Of a DNA stretch of 64,000 nucleotides, positions 1 to 9,205 are shown one piece after another. How positions within the stretch are numbered: the first letter of the stretch is position 1; each line of letters starts with the position of its first letter. The translations under genes and the position numbers were made by a program. Below the pieces are notes generated by a model that did not search any database, was not told the origin of the DNA, and saw only the letters and a list, made by a program, of their open reading frames with translations. The stretch lies in assembly GCA_029259635.1 (NCBI GenBank), contig JAJDEU010000013.1, positions 434,001 through 498,000 of the forward strand, written 5' to 3'. This DNA is from Planctomycetota bacterium (GTDB lineage Bacteria > Planctomycetota > UBA1135 > GCA-002686595).

Positions 1-1252
1 GCTCATTCTCCTCACCCGTTCGGTGAGGATTCAAGAACTCCCAAACGATCTTACCGCCGACCGTAACTTCAATGGCTCGCCCGTTGTCCGACTCGGTGAT
101 GAGCGTGTTGCCATTGGGCAAGCGCTGACACGACCCACAGGTCTGCGTCTCGAACTTGTTCGATTCTTCACCGTCATAAGCCCAACTGATATTGCCCGAC
201 ACCGGATCGAACTCAATCACGCGCGACATTCCGAAGCGTCGATCTCCGCCCAGGTTGTCGAGCATCAGGATCTTCCCGTTGTCGAGCACCGTTGGCTGGT
301 GTTGCCAAATCCAGTTCTGCTTGCGCGCCCAGACGACCTTCTCCGCTTCGAGGTCCAAGATGGCGATGGAATCGAGGAAGAGACAGGAGATCAGTACGTG
401 CCCGACTTCCACGCCGGGAAGTTGATCGGCGAGGCGAGCATCGACGAGCTCGATCGTGTTTGTATGTAGCAGCTCGCCATCGATGTTCATCTTGTCGAGG
501 AATCCGGCGAACTTCGAGTTCTCGAAACACTCTAAGATCGAGACGCGCTTCTCCTCTTTCCCTGCGGGAGTCAGGATGGAGACGAAGTCTTCAACGACGG
601 GCTCCTCCTTATGGATGCGCTCGATAATTCCGGCTTTGCGGTTCAAGACGAAGATGCGACCCGCGTCGTCTATGTCGAGATCGTGATGCGCTGGGTCGCG
701 AAAGGCCCACAGGAGGTTCGACTGTGCGTCGAGCTTGATCAGCGCGTGACCTTCAATGATCGCGAGCAGATCGCCATTCTCGAAGAGATGAGCTCGACGC
801 CAAAAGTCGAGGGAGATCTTCTCCTCCATCGCTCCGACTTTGACCTCCTCCACAACTTCGGAATAGGGCAATGACCAGCGGTGCAGCTGCTCACCCGACA
901 TATCCATGAGGATCGCTTCCGGCGCGTGACCGGAGACGTACAGGTTCAACCCTTGATATGCCTGCTTCTTGTTATGCGCGGTGACATTGGCTTCGTCGCC
1001 GGCCAGTACCGTGCCCGCGGCGTAACCGATCGACTCCAGCTGGTCGATCTTCTCGTCGAGATTCGCCCACCGGGCGGGCTTCCAACGACCAGCGATCTCC
1101 TCATTTCCAGACCGAGAGCCACCGCCGTCTTCCTGTCCGGGATCCGGTGTGCAACTGGGCAGTGCGAGGCTGAACACCGCGCTGCTGAGCATCAGAAGAA
1201 TGAAGGGCGTTCTCCGGAGAGAAGCGGAGCAGCTCGCGTGAGAAATCGACAT
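1..1252 (-). CDS. Arylsulfotransferase-family (ASST-like) lipoprotein, 3' end off the window
   Basis: Reading the minus strand from an ATG at 1252 gives an open frame of about 417 codons that runs off the left edge. The N-terminus is a lipoprotein signal: a basic start, a hydrophobic stretch (FILLMLSSAVFSLAL) and a lipobox LPSC near residue 34, followed by an acidic/Gly-rich linker. The body has repeated beta-propeller-like strands, and near the edge it carries NGNTLITESDNGRAIEV followed by GKIVWEF, the hallmark of the arylsulfotransferase (ASST, Arylsulfotrans_2) family. Family members are periplasmic, PLP- and PAPS-independent sulfotransferases or uncharacterised propeller proteins. The substrate is unknown, and the catalytic histidines cannot be assigned without the missing part. 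It follows a methyltransferase on the same strand. Confidence 0.8.
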   Translation of the reverse strand, partial: MSISHASCSASLRRTPFILLMLSSAVFSLALPSCTPDPGQEDGGGSRSGNEEIAGRWKPARWANLDEKIDQLESIGYAAGTVLAGDEANVTAHNKKQAYQGLNLYVSGHAPEAILMDMSGEQLHRWSLPYSEVVEEVKVGAMEEKISLDFWRRAHLFENGDLLAIIEGHALIKLDAQSNLLWAFRDPAHHDLDIDDAGRIFVLNRKAGIIERIHKEEPVVEDFVSILTPAGKEEKRVSILECFENSKFAGFLDKMNIDGELLHTNTIELVDARLADQLPGVEVGHVLISCLFLDSIAILDLEAEKVVWARKQNWIWQHQPTVLDNGKILMLDNLGGDRRFGMSRVIEFDPVSGNISWAYDGEESNKFETQTCGSCQRLPNGNTLITESDNGRAIEVTVGGKIVWEFLNPHRTGEENE

Positions 1253-1334
1253 ACGACTGGAATTGTACCTTCGAATTCTCGCGGGGAGAGCAGTTTTAGC
1301 TCGGGCCGACGCGCGTGCGAGAGCTTCTAGAAAC

Positions 1335-1355
1335 CGGCGACCTCGAGGGACGCCG
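1335..1355 (-). terminator. Possible hairpin between methyltransferase and ASST-like gene
   Basis: CGGCG (1335-1339) and CGCCG (1351-1355) can pair around a loop that itself contains the palindrome CCTCGAGG. On the minus strand the hairpin begins 9 bases after the methyltransferase stop and is followed by a short T-containing stretch. The stem is short, so this is a weak terminator candidate. Confidence 0.25.
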
Positions 1356-1363
1356 CCGGAGTA

Positions 1364-2185
1364 CTAGCCGTTCTCCGTCTTGCGGAAGACGAGCGAGCCC
1401 GTGCGGACGAGCAGGGCTTCGCGATGCAGAGGGTGGGAGAGGCACTTCAAGCCGTGGCTCTCGAACCACAGAATCGCATCGTGTGGATCGATGCTGTTGC
1501 AGGCGTCCGAATCGCTCATCCAAAAGGTTTCCCAGTTCGCCTGGATACGGCGATACAAAATCTCTGCGTAGCGCCGTCCGAGTAGAAAACCGAAGTGGCG
1601 CCAGATGCGTTTCGGAAAGAGGAAGAGCGAACGCCACACGACGGATTCTCGCAACGGGATGGACGCTTTGATCAGCTTCCCGCGCAATCCGAAGTCGCTG
1701 TAGGGCCGAACGGGATAGCCCTCCGCCGCCCAGGAGCGACACTGCCAAGCTGGCCAAAAATAGACCACGCCGCCGGGCTTGAGCAATCGCACAACCTCGA
1801 GCATGGCCGCTTGTAAATCAGGAATGTGTTCGAACACCGCGATCGTCCAAATCGCGTCGAACATCGAGTCGTCGAAGGGATAACGCGTGCCCTCGATCGC
1901 GCGATAGGGCTTGTGATAGGACGCTCCAAGCGACGGGGCCAAGTCGGTGCCGTAATAGTCCTCGACCAGATCTTGGTTCGAACCGCCTGAGGAACCGATC
2001 TCGAGACAGCGCTTGTTCGCCAGGCCGTAGTTCTCGATGAAGTCGAGCAAATCCTGGTGATGACGGCGCTCGGTCGGGTCGTGATGAGTGAAATCGTCGC
2101 CGTAGGTTTCGCTGCGTCGATCGTCGTAAAAGCTGAGGCGGCTCCCGTCTTGATCGGCGGGTTTCGGGGGAGATTGAGTGCTCAT
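1364..2185 (-). CDS. Class I SAM-dependent methyltransferase
   Basis: This 273-residue protein has a methyltransferase fold: motif I CLEIGSSGGSNQDLVEDYYG near residues 59-78, an acidic post-I strand, FDAIWTIAVFEHIPDL (motif II/III, typical of Methyltransf_11), and LLKPGGVVYFWPAW (post-III). It is presumably cytosolic; there is no signal peptide. The C-terminal third is rich in Arg, Trp and Phe and may bind the acceptor. No partner enzyme identifies the substrate; the downstream gene is an ASST-like lipoprotein. A sugar, lipid or small-molecule methylase are all possible. Confidence 0.75.
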   Translation of the reverse strand: MSTQSPPKPADQDGSRLSFYDDRRSETYGDDFTHHDPTERRHHQDLLDFIENYGLANKRCLEIGSSGGSNQDLVEDYYGTDLAPSLGASYHKPYRAIEGTRYPFDDSMFDAIWTIAVFEHIPDLQAAMLEVVRLLKPGGVVYFWPAWQCRSWAAEGYPVRPYSDFGLRGKLIKASIPLRESVVWRSLFLFPKRIWRHFGFLLGRRYAEILYRRIQANWETFWMSDSDACNSIDPHDAILWFESHGLKCLSHPLHREALLVRTGSLVFRKTENG

Positions 2186-2304
2186 GATCTAGTCCGAAGA
2201 TATCGGCCAGAGGCCGCCGGTTCAGGCATTAAAGTTTCCGGTCGATAGGATTCGTACCGATCCCGGGAGCCTCCGTGGTATCGTGCGTCGAACCGCAGCC
2301 ACCC

Positions 2305-2724
2305 ATGATCCGCCAGAAGCGAATATCGAGAGCGCCATCGAGGGCCCCGTCCCTCTTGCTCTTGGTGTTTGCCCTCGCCATTCGAGTTCTCTACGCGCCG
2401 GTTCACCTGGCCCAAGACGAGCACTTCCAATCGAGTGGACACCTCTCGCTACACGCCGAGGAGAGCGCGGAGGAAGCCGAAGACGGGCACGAGCATCGGA
2501 ACACGCATCCGCCGCACCATGCGCTGGATCACGCGAGCGACCTAACTCTGGCCAAGTCGCCGCGACGTGCTGGAGAAGACGCGCTCTTCGCCCTGCCGCT
2601 TCGGAATGCTCATCATCTGCGAGTGACTCAACTTCGCATCGGGAGTCCACCTCCCGATCCGAGTCCGCCGGCGTCTCGACCGCAGAGCGTGCGTCGAACC
2701 CGCGGTCCTCCTCCGCCTGCCTGA
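2305..2724 (+). CDS. Small His-rich exported or membrane-anchored protein at head of metal-efflux operon
   Basis: The 139-residue protein starts at ATG 2305 (an in-frame GTG at 2275 is the alternative). It has a basic N-terminus and one hydrophobic segment (SLLLLVFALAIRVLYAPV, about residues 17-34). A His/Asp/Glu-rich stretch follows (HEHRNTHPPHHALDH, about residues 63-77), which looks like a metal-binding tract. The Pro/Arg-rich tail has low complexity. It sits 123 bases upstream of the RND adaptor on the same strand. Small His-rich periplasmic proteins (CzcI/CzcE-like) often precede czc operons; by position and composition this is a possible analogue, but no sequence family was recognised. 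Confidence 0.5.
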   Translation: MIRQKRISRAPSRAPSLLLLVFALAIRVLYAPVHLAQDEHFQSSGHLSLHAEESAEEAEDGHEHRNTHPPHHALDHASDLTLAKSPRRAGEDALFALPLRNAHHLRVTQLRIGSPPPDPSPPASRPQSVRRTRGPPPPA

Positions 2725-2847
2725 TTGAAATCGCATTTCGCTCCCAACTGTTGTCCGGGAGCCGACATGTTTTGCGCACGAGAATGAGCCCTCGTGCGCC
2801 GTTGAAAAACGTTTCCGATCAGTTGTTCGCGAGAGAAAGACCTTCCG

Positions 2848-4575
2848 ATGTTTTCGATCACTTGCCGGCTTCGAGCTAGCCAGACCTATTCTCTGTCCGC
2901 GCTGTTTCTAGCGCTCATCTTTTGCGCCAGTAGTTGTTCACCTGCCAGTGAATCACTGGCTTCCGAAGTGGAGCCTGCCGAAGAGCCAGAGCCCGTCGCC
3001 GTCACGGTGTTCACCGATACCGTGCAACTCTTCATGGAGTATCCGCGGCTATTTCCCGGTGTCGAGGCGCGCTTCCTGGCACACGTCACGGTGCTCGAGA
3101 CGGGCGCTCCGATTCGAACGGGCGAGCTGCGCCTGGAGCTCACCTCGGGCGGAGGCGCAATGCGAACGATCGAAGCACTTCAACCCACGCGCGACGGCCT
3201 CTTCATTCCCGAGGGCACCTTCGATCGACCTGGGCAATTTCAGGCGCGCATTCTCGTCGAGAGCGAACAAGCGCAAGCGACCATTGAACTCGCCCCCATC
3301 GTGGTGCACCAAAACCTCGCCGAAGCCTTTGCCGCAGCGGAAGCCGAAGCGAGCGAAGAGCCCGCCGATGCCGTCCCCTTCCTGCTTGAACAACAGTGGA
3401 AGATCGGACTCTTGATGGAGATGGCCGAGCGCCGCTCGCTGACGAAACGCCTGCAGGTCTTCGGTGAAGTCGAAGCTCCGCACTACGCGATGGCCGTCGT
3501 CAGCGCTCCGATGACTGGGCTACTCCACAGCGCGGAGCCCAGTCGACTCCCCCACCTCGGCGATCGCGTCGAGAAGGGTCAGGTGCTGGCTATTATCGTG
3601 CCCCCGCTCTCCACTTCCGATGTGCTCCAGATGGCCGCGAACGGATCCGCGCAGGAGAGTCTCGAAATGGAGCTCTTGGTGCGCGAGTTCGAACTCCGCT
3701 CAAAGTCGGCGGAGATCGAGCTGGAGGGCAAGCAGGCGGAGGCGCGCCTCGAGTTCGCGCGGAGCACGCTGGTTCGCGCGGAGAACCTTCGCGAAAAGGA
3801 CTTGGGCACCGTTGCGGAGCTCGAAGCCGCTCGGCTAGAGGTGGAGCTGGCGGAACGCGCGGTCGCAGCATCCATGTCGCTGCAGAGCACACTCTCGGAA
3901 TCCCTGAACACGCTGGAGAATCTTCAGAGCCGCCGCGAGACGAGTCACACTCAGCCCGGTCCGGAGCACCAAGCCCTCGTCGCGCCGATCTCGGGCGAGA
4001 TCGTCGAAGCGGACAAGGTCGAGGGCGAGCTGATCGAAAGCCACGCCGCCGTTTATCGCGTGCTCGATCTGAGCCGAGTCTGGATCGCAGCTCACGTCTC
4101 CGAGTTTGACTTGGGCGAGCTCGGCGACACGCCGGGTGCGCTGCTTCGGCTGGCCGCCTTTCCCGATCGCGAGTTTGACGTGCTGGGCGAGATGGAAGGA
4201 CACGTGGTTCAAATCGGCCGAATCGTCGACCCCGAGACGCGCACGGTCATCCTCCACTACGAAGCCGAGAATCCGGGCGGCCTGTTTCGAACCGGCATGC
4301 TCGCCGATGTTTACCTGGAGACGAGGCGCTCGATCGACGCGGTCGCCATCCCCGAGAGTGCGATCGTAATGGACAACGGCGGGCCGGTTGCTTTCGTCCT
4401 CGTTCACGGCGAGCTCTTTCAGAAGCGCAGCCTCAAACTCGGGATTCACGACGGCCCGCTCATCGAGGTCTTGTCCGGCATCGCCGAGGGCGAGCGCGTC
4501 GTCACCGAGGGCGCTTACTTGGTCAAACTCGCTTCGGCTTCGCCGGCGTCCTTCGGCGAAGGCCACGCGCACTAG
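2848..4575 (+). CDS. Efflux RND transporter periplasmic adaptor (heavy-metal HME type)
   Basis: The 575-residue membrane-fusion protein links the inner-membrane pump to the outer-membrane channel. It has an N-terminal export signal with a possible lipobox (ASSC, near residue 30), then an extra N-terminal beta domain (about residues 45-160) like that of CzcB/CusB-type adaptors. After that come a barrel-sandwich half-motif (LGDRVEKGQVLAIIVPP), a long Glu/Arg-rich coiled-coil hairpin (about residues 270-370), the second lipoyl half (APISGEIVEADKVEGELI), a beta-barrel domain and a membrane-proximal domain (IPESAIVMDNG..VFV). Its stop lies 12 bases before the pump start, so the two are co-transcribed. 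The substrate is inferred from the pump to be a divalent or monovalent heavy metal. Confidence 0.88.
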   Translation: MFSITCRLRASQTYSLSALFLALIFCASSCSPASESLASEVEPAEEPEPVAVTVFTDTVQLFMEYPRLFPGVEARFLAHVTVLETGAPIRTGELRLELTSGGGAMRTIEALQPTRDGLFIPEGTFDRPGQFQARILVESEQAQATIELAPIVVHQNLAEAFAAAEAEASEEPADAVPFLLEQQWKIGLLMEMAERRSLTKRLQVFGEVEAPHYAMAVVSAPMTGLLHSAEPSRLPHLGDRVEKGQVLAIIVPPLSTSDVLQMAANGSAQESLEMELLVREFELRSKSAEIELEGKQAEARLEFARSTLVRAENLREKDLGTVAELEAARLEVELAERAVAASMSLQSTLSESLNTLENLQSRRETSHTQPGPEHQALVAPISGEIVEADKVEGELIESHAAVYRVLDLSRVWIAAHVSEFDLGELGDTPGALLRLAAFPDREFDVLGEMEGHVVQIGRIVDPETRTVILHYEAENPGGLFRTGMLADVYLETRRSIDAVAIPESAIVMDNGGPVAFVLVHGELFQKRSLKLGIHDGPLIEVLSGIAEGERVVTEGAYLVKLASASPASFGEGHAH

Positions 4576-4587
4576 TTCGGCGCAGCC

Positions 4588-7500
4588 ATGATTAACAACC
4601 TCATTAAGTGGTCGCTCCGCAACCGGCTCGCGGTGCTGCTCGTCTCCGGAATACTGCTCGCCGTCGGCACCTATACGGCGAATCGCATGCCGGTCGACGT
4701 ATTCCCCGACCTGACGGCGCCGACGGTCACGATCATCGTCGAGGGCCACGGCATGGCTCCCGAAGAGATGGAGACTCTGGTCACCTTCCCGATCGAAACC
4801 GCCGTCAACGGCGCGGCCAACGTTCGCCGCGTTCGTTCCGGAACCTCCGTCGGCATCGCGGTTGTCTGGGTCGAGTTCGAGTGGGGAACGGAGATTTACC
4901 GCGCACGGCAGACGGTCAACGAACGCCTCAGCGGCATCGCGGGAACTCTGCCCGACGAAGTCGAACCGCCGGTACTCGCGCCGATCTCGTCGATCATGGG
5001 CGAGATCTTGTTTGCGTCTCTGACTTCCGATCACCACAGCCCGATCGAGCTCCGCACGACTGCCAAGTCACAGATCCGTCGACGAATACTCTCGGTGCCC
5101 GGCGTCTCTCAGGTCACCCCCATCGGCGGCGATGAGAAGCAATATCAAGTCGTGCTCTCGGCTCAGCGCATGCGTGCGCTCGAAGTCAGCATGGAGCAAG
5201 TTGCTGAAGCACTGCGCGAAGGCAATCAAAACGTCTCGGCCGGTTTCCTCATTGAGGGCGGTACCGAATCTGTATTGCGCGGCCTCGGGCGTTTTCAGAG
5301 TACCGATGACATCGCGAACACGGTCATCGCGTCGCGGCGTGGTCGGCCGATTACCGTCGGTGACTTGGGGGTCGTTCAAATCGGAGCGGCGATCAAGCGC
5401 GGAACCGGCTCGGCGTCGATGCGCGGGCTCGACTGGGAACCGATCACGCAGAGCGGTGTCATTCTTGCCATTCAAAAGCAGCCGACCGCCAACACGCTCG
5501 AACTGACGAAGAGGCTCGATGTCGTCATCGATGAGATTCAAGCTTCGCTGCCGGCGGGGATGTTGATCAACAAGGATCTCTTTCGACAGTCCGACTTCAT
5601 CGAGCACTCCATCCGCAACACGACCTCGGCCCTTGTCGAGGGCAGCATCATGGTGCTGATCGTCGTCGTGCTGTTTTTGGCCAGCTTTCGAGCCAGCCTG
5701 ATCACCCTACTTGCGATCCCGATGTCTCTCGTCACCGCGGCACTAGCGCTGCAGTTTTCGGGATCGAGTATCAACACGATGACACTGGGCGGTATGGCGA
5801 TTGCCATCGGAGCGCTGGTCGATGACGCGATCATCGACGTCGAGAATGTCGTGCGACGCCTGCGCGAGAACTGTGCGCTCCCTCCTGACGTTCGCGAGAA
5901 CTCGCTCAAGGTCATCTACGACGCGAGCGTTGAGATCCGAACGTCGATCGTCTTCGCCACCTTCATCATCCTGCTCGTCTTCGCGCCGCTCTTCTTCCTC
6001 TCCGGAGTCGAAGGGCGCCTCCTCCGACCGCTCGGAGTCGCCTTCTGCGTCTCGCTGACCGCGTCGCTGATCACGGCTCTCACTCTCACGCCCGCGCTGT
6101 GTCACTACCTCTTGCCAGAGAGTCGCACCGTCACCAGAGCTGGCGAGCCCTTCGTTGTCACTCAACTCAAGCGCATCTACGCGCGGCCGCTTCGCTGGGC
6201 CATGAAGTATCCCGTCGCCATCACAGCGCCGGCCATCGTCGCGCTCATCCTCGCCATCGCCGGCGCCGCTCGCATGGGGAAGAACTTCTTGCCGGAATTC
6301 AATGAGGGAGCGCTCGTCCTCGGAACCGTCACGCTGCCCGGCACCTCGCTCGAACAGAGCGACAAGCTCGCGCATATCGTCGAGACCGCTTTGATGAAGC
6401 ACCCCGAGATCAAAGCCATCGGTCGCCGAACGGGACGCGCCGAGGAGGACGAGCACGTGCTCGGCGTTGAGTCGAGCGAGTTCGAGATCACGCTCGACCT
6501 GGAAGCTCCCCGTCGACTCGGACTTCCCGAACGTTCGAAGAGTGAGCTGCTCGAAGCGCTGCGCAACGACATGGCCGGTATCCCCGGCATTCAAGCGACT
6601 TTTGGCCAGCCCATCAGTCACCGCATCGACCACATGTTGTCCGGGACGCGCGCGAACATCGCCGTGAAGGTCTTCGGCGAAGACCTCGCCAAGCTGCGAG
6701 ACCTCGCACATCAAATCGAAGAGCTCATGGGCGAGATCCCGGGAGTCGTCGACCTCTCCGCAGAGCAACAAGTCGATGTGCCCCAGGTCCGCGTCGAGTT
6801 CCGTCGCGAGGCATTAGCGCGTTATGGGCTGCACATCCTGGAGACGTCAGAAGCCCTGAATGCCTCCTTCCGAGGCGCCGTCGTCGGACAGATCCTCGAG
6901 GGCAAGAACACCTACGACCTGACGATTCGACTGGAGGAGGCCGGGAACGCCAACTTGAGAGCGGTCGGTGAAGTGCTCGTCGACACACCGCTTGGTTTCA
7001 AAGTCCCGATGAAGGCGCTGGCCGACATCTACGAGGACTTGGGACCCAACTTCATCTCGCGCGAGAACGTGCAGCGCAAGATCGTCGTCATGTGCAATGT
7101 CGCCGATCGCGACATGAGTGGCGTGATCACCGACGCCCAGCGCCTGATCGCAGAGCGCGTCGAGTTTCCGACTGGCTACTACGTCGAATTCGGCGGACAG
7201 TTCGAGAGCGCGACGGCCACCAATCGTCGGCTCACTCTGCTCGGAGCCCTCGTCATTGTCGGCATCGGATTCTTGCTCCACATCATGTTCCGCTCGGCGC
7301 GCGACACTCTGTTGATCATGGCCAACCTGCCCTTCGCACTGATCGGCGGCGTCGTCGGCGCCTACTTCGCGGGCGGCGTAATCTCGGTCGCCTCCATCAT
7401 CGGACTCATCTCCGTCTTCGGAATCGCCGCGCGCAACGGAATCATGCTCGTCTCCCACGTGCGCCACCTGCAACTCTATGAAGGCGTCGCCGACTTCGCC

Positions 7501-7791
7501 GAAGCGGTGCGCCGCGGCTCGATGGAGCGACTCGCTCCGATTCTCATGACCGCACTCGCGTCGGGACTCGCGCTGATTCCCCTGGCACTCAAAGGCGAAG
7601 AACCCGGCACGGAGATCCTCACACCGATGGCCTTCGTCATCCTGTTTGGCCTGATCTCCTCGACCTTCCTCAACATGCTCGTCGTCCCCGCGCTCTTCGT
7701 GAAGTTCGGACGCCCAGCCGTTATCCCCAACGGAATTGTGAGCAAACCCGGCACACGTGGTGCCACCGAGATGGAGCCGACCTACTCATGA
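4588..7791 (+). CDS. Efflux RND transporter permease, heavy-metal (CzcA/CusA-like)
   Basis: The 1067-residue inner-membrane proton antiporter has the expected length and 12-helix layout: one N-terminal helix (LAVLLVSGILLAVGTY), a large periplasmic loop, helices 2-6 around residues 345-500, a second periplasmic loop and helices 8-12 (about residues 885-1040). Helix 4 carries GGMAIAIGALVDDAIIDVEN near residue 402, with the acidic D-D...D.E set typical of the heavy-metal HME branch. MPVDVFPDL and the flanking text are also typical of this family. The protein overlaps the outer-membrane gene by ATGA. Metal selectivity cannot be read from sequence; Zn/Co/Cd and Cu/Ag pumps are both possible. Confidence 0.92.
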   Translation: MINNLIKWSLRNRLAVLLVSGILLAVGTYTANRMPVDVFPDLTAPTVTIIVEGHGMAPEEMETLVTFPIETAVNGAANVRRVRSGTSVGIAVVWVEFEWGTEIYRARQTVNERLSGIAGTLPDEVEPPVLAPISSIMGEILFASLTSDHHSPIELRTTAKSQIRRRILSVPGVSQVTPIGGDEKQYQVVLSAQRMRALEVSMEQVAEALREGNQNVSAGFLIEGGTESVLRGLGRFQSTDDIANTVIASRRGRPITVGDLGVVQIGAAIKRGTGSASMRGLDWEPITQSGVILAIQKQPTANTLELTKRLDVVIDEIQASLPAGMLINKDLFRQSDFIEHSIRNTTSALVEGSIMVLIVVVLFLASFRASLITLLAIPMSLVTAALALQFSGSSINTMTLGGMAIAIGALVDDAIIDVENVVRRLRENCALPPDVRENSLKVIYDASVEIRTSIVFATFIILLVFAPLFFLSGVEGRLLRPLGVAFCVSLTASLITALTLTPALCHYLLPESRTVTRAGEPFVVTQLKRIYARPLRWAMKYPVAITAPAIVALILAIAGAARMGKNFLPEFNEGALVLGTVTLPGTSLEQSDKLAHIVETALMKHPEIKAIGRRTGRAEEDEHVLGVESSEFEITLDLEAPRRLGLPERSKSELLEALRNDMAGIPGIQATFGQPISHRIDHMLSGTRANIAVKVFGEDLAKLRDLAHQIEELMGEIPGVVDLSAEQQVDVPQVRVEFRREALARYGLHILETSEALNASFRGAVVGQILEGKNTYDLTIRLEEAGNANLRAVGEVLVDTPLGFKVPMKALADIYEDLGPNFISRENVQRKIVVMCNVADRDMSGVITDAQRLIAERVEFPTGYYVEFGGQFESATATNRRLTLLGALVIVGIGFLLHIMFRSARDTLLIMANLPFALIGGVVGAYFAGGVISVASIIGLISVFGIAARNGIMLVSHVRHLQLYEGVADFAEAVRRGSMERLAPILMTALASGLALIPLALKGEEPGTEILTPMAFVILFGLISSTFLNMLVVPALFVKFGRPAVIPNGIVSKPGTRGATEMEPTYS

Positions 7792-9158
7792 AGTCTCCGA
7801 TTAAGCGAGGCGCACAGCCTCTACTCGCGGCGATCCTTCTCGGACTCGCGGCTGCCTGCGTGCAGGTTGAGCCGAAGTCGGACTTCGACCGAACCGGCCA
7901 ACTCATACGCGAGAGCACGGGCCGCGAAGAAGTCTTTGATCCGTATGCGTCCGCATTGTCCGACGAGGACATTCGCGAGATTCTGGACGACGGACTCACG
8001 CTCGATGAGGCGCTCCGCATCGCGCTCCTCAACAACCGCGAGCTGCGCGCCGACTTTCAAGACATCGGCATCGCGCACGCCGACTGGGTACAAGCGCAGC
8101 TCCTGTCGAATCCGTCGTTGGATGTGTTGATTCGCTTTCCGAATGGTGGCGGGCGCAGTCTGGTGGAAGCGAGCCTCGGAGTGCAGCTGCTTGAGCTGTG
8201 GCGAATTCCGGTGCGGACGGAGCTCGCACAGAAGGAGCTCGAGTCCGCCGTGCTGCGGATTGCGCGGCGTGCGGGAGAGCGGCTCGCCGAGACACGGAGC
8301 GCCTACTGGTCGGCGGTTGCAGCGGACGAACTGGTTCGCGTATCTGAAGAGAACGTTGCGCTCGCATCGCGATCCTTCGAAGCCGTCCAAGCTCTACACG
8401 CCGCTGGCAGCGCCGATGCGTTCGACGAGAATAGGGTTCGCGGGCCTCTGCTTCGCGCGAGATTGGATCACGGCACGGCGAAGCTCGACGCGGCGAACGC
8501 AAAACGTGAACTGGCGAAGAAGCTCTCGCTCTACCACGCCGCCCGCGAGTTGGCGCTCACCGACTCACTGCCCGACTCCGTTCCTGGCGAGTACCAGCCC
8601 GACGACCTCGTGGCACGTGCCATGGTTGCGCGCCTCGATCTGCGGGCGATCTCCGCAACCATCGAGGCGATGAGCGCGCGCATGACCCATGAAGAGCGAA
8701 AGGCCTGGGGCGAGTTCAGCGCGGGCCCCGCCGTCGAACGTCCGGCTGGGAGCGGCAACTCTTCGATCGGCCCAACCGCATCGCTTAGCTTGCCGATCTT
8801 TGATCAGAACCAGGCGCAGGTCGCTCGCGCGGGCTTCGAGCTGGAGCAAGTCATTCAACTGGAACACTCGGCGCGAATTGCTGTCGCGCAGGACGTGCGC
8901 TCGAGTCTCGACCGATTTCGGGTCGCCTCGGAAAACCTCGACCTCTATCGCGACCTCTACTTCCCCCAGGCCGAGCGCTCGCTGGAATACGCGCACGCGG
9001 GCTACTCCCAAGGTCGAACTACACTGGCCGTACTGATCGAACAGCAGCGACAGCTGCTCGAAGCCCGAAAGAGTCGCATCCTCCTGCAGCTCGATGCGAT
9101 TCAATCGAAGTCCGATTTAGAGCGCGAGCTCGGCAAAGCCCTCGATCCCGAAAAGTAG
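7788..9158 (+). CDS. TolC-family outer-membrane lipoprotein (CzcC-like)
   Basis: The 456-residue protein has a lipoprotein signal (LLAAILLGLAAAC, Cys near residue 24). Two outer-membrane-efflux repeats follow: the first begins LTLDEALRIALLNNRELRA (about residue 65) and includes a long alpha-hairpin; the second includes SLSLPIFDQNQAQVARA (about residue 330) and ends at YSQGRTTLAVLIEQQRQLLEAR. These are the characteristic TolC/OEP signatures. It overlaps the pump by four bases (ATGA) and completes a CBA-type tripartite system arranged B-A-C here. Confidence 0.9.
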   Translation: MKSPIKRGAQPLLAAILLGLAAACVQVEPKSDFDRTGQLIRESTGREEVFDPYASALSDEDIREILDDGLTLDEALRIALLNNRELRADFQDIGIAHADWVQAQLLSNPSLDVLIRFPNGGGRSLVEASLGVQLLELWRIPVRTELAQKELESAVLRIARRAGERLAETRSAYWSAVAADELVRVSEENVALASRSFEAVQALHAAGSADAFDENRVRGPLLRARLDHGTAKLDAANAKRELAKKLSLYHAARELALTDSLPDSVPGEYQPDDLVARAMVARLDLRAISATIEAMSARMTHEERKAWGEFSAGPAVERPAGSGNSSIGPTASLSLPIFDQNQAQVARAGFELEQVIQLEHSARIAVAQDVRSSLDRFRVASENLDLYRDLYFPQAERSLEYAHAGYSQGRTTLAVLIEQQRQLLEARKSRILLQLDAIQSKSDLERELGKALDPEK

Positions 9159-9182
9159 CGCCGGAATATTGCAACCCGGCGC
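9158..9182 (+). terminator. GC hairpin after the efflux operon
   Basis: A perfect 7-bp stem GCGCCGG (9158-9164) / CCGGCGC (9176-9182) with an 11-base loop begins at the last base of the stop codon of the outer-membrane channel. There is no T-run after it, so it is a possible transcription pause or mRNA 3' stabiliser between this operon and the following sigma gene rather than a classical terminator. Confidence 0.4.
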
Positions 9183-9205
9183 GTGCGCGCTGGGTATAGG
9201 CGTCT

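Noticed and set aside
3835..5037. Minus-strand frame of 400 codons opposite the efflux adaptor and pump
   Set aside because: Asp/Arg-rich mirror of a GC-rich coding sequence; the plus strand encodes clear RND components.
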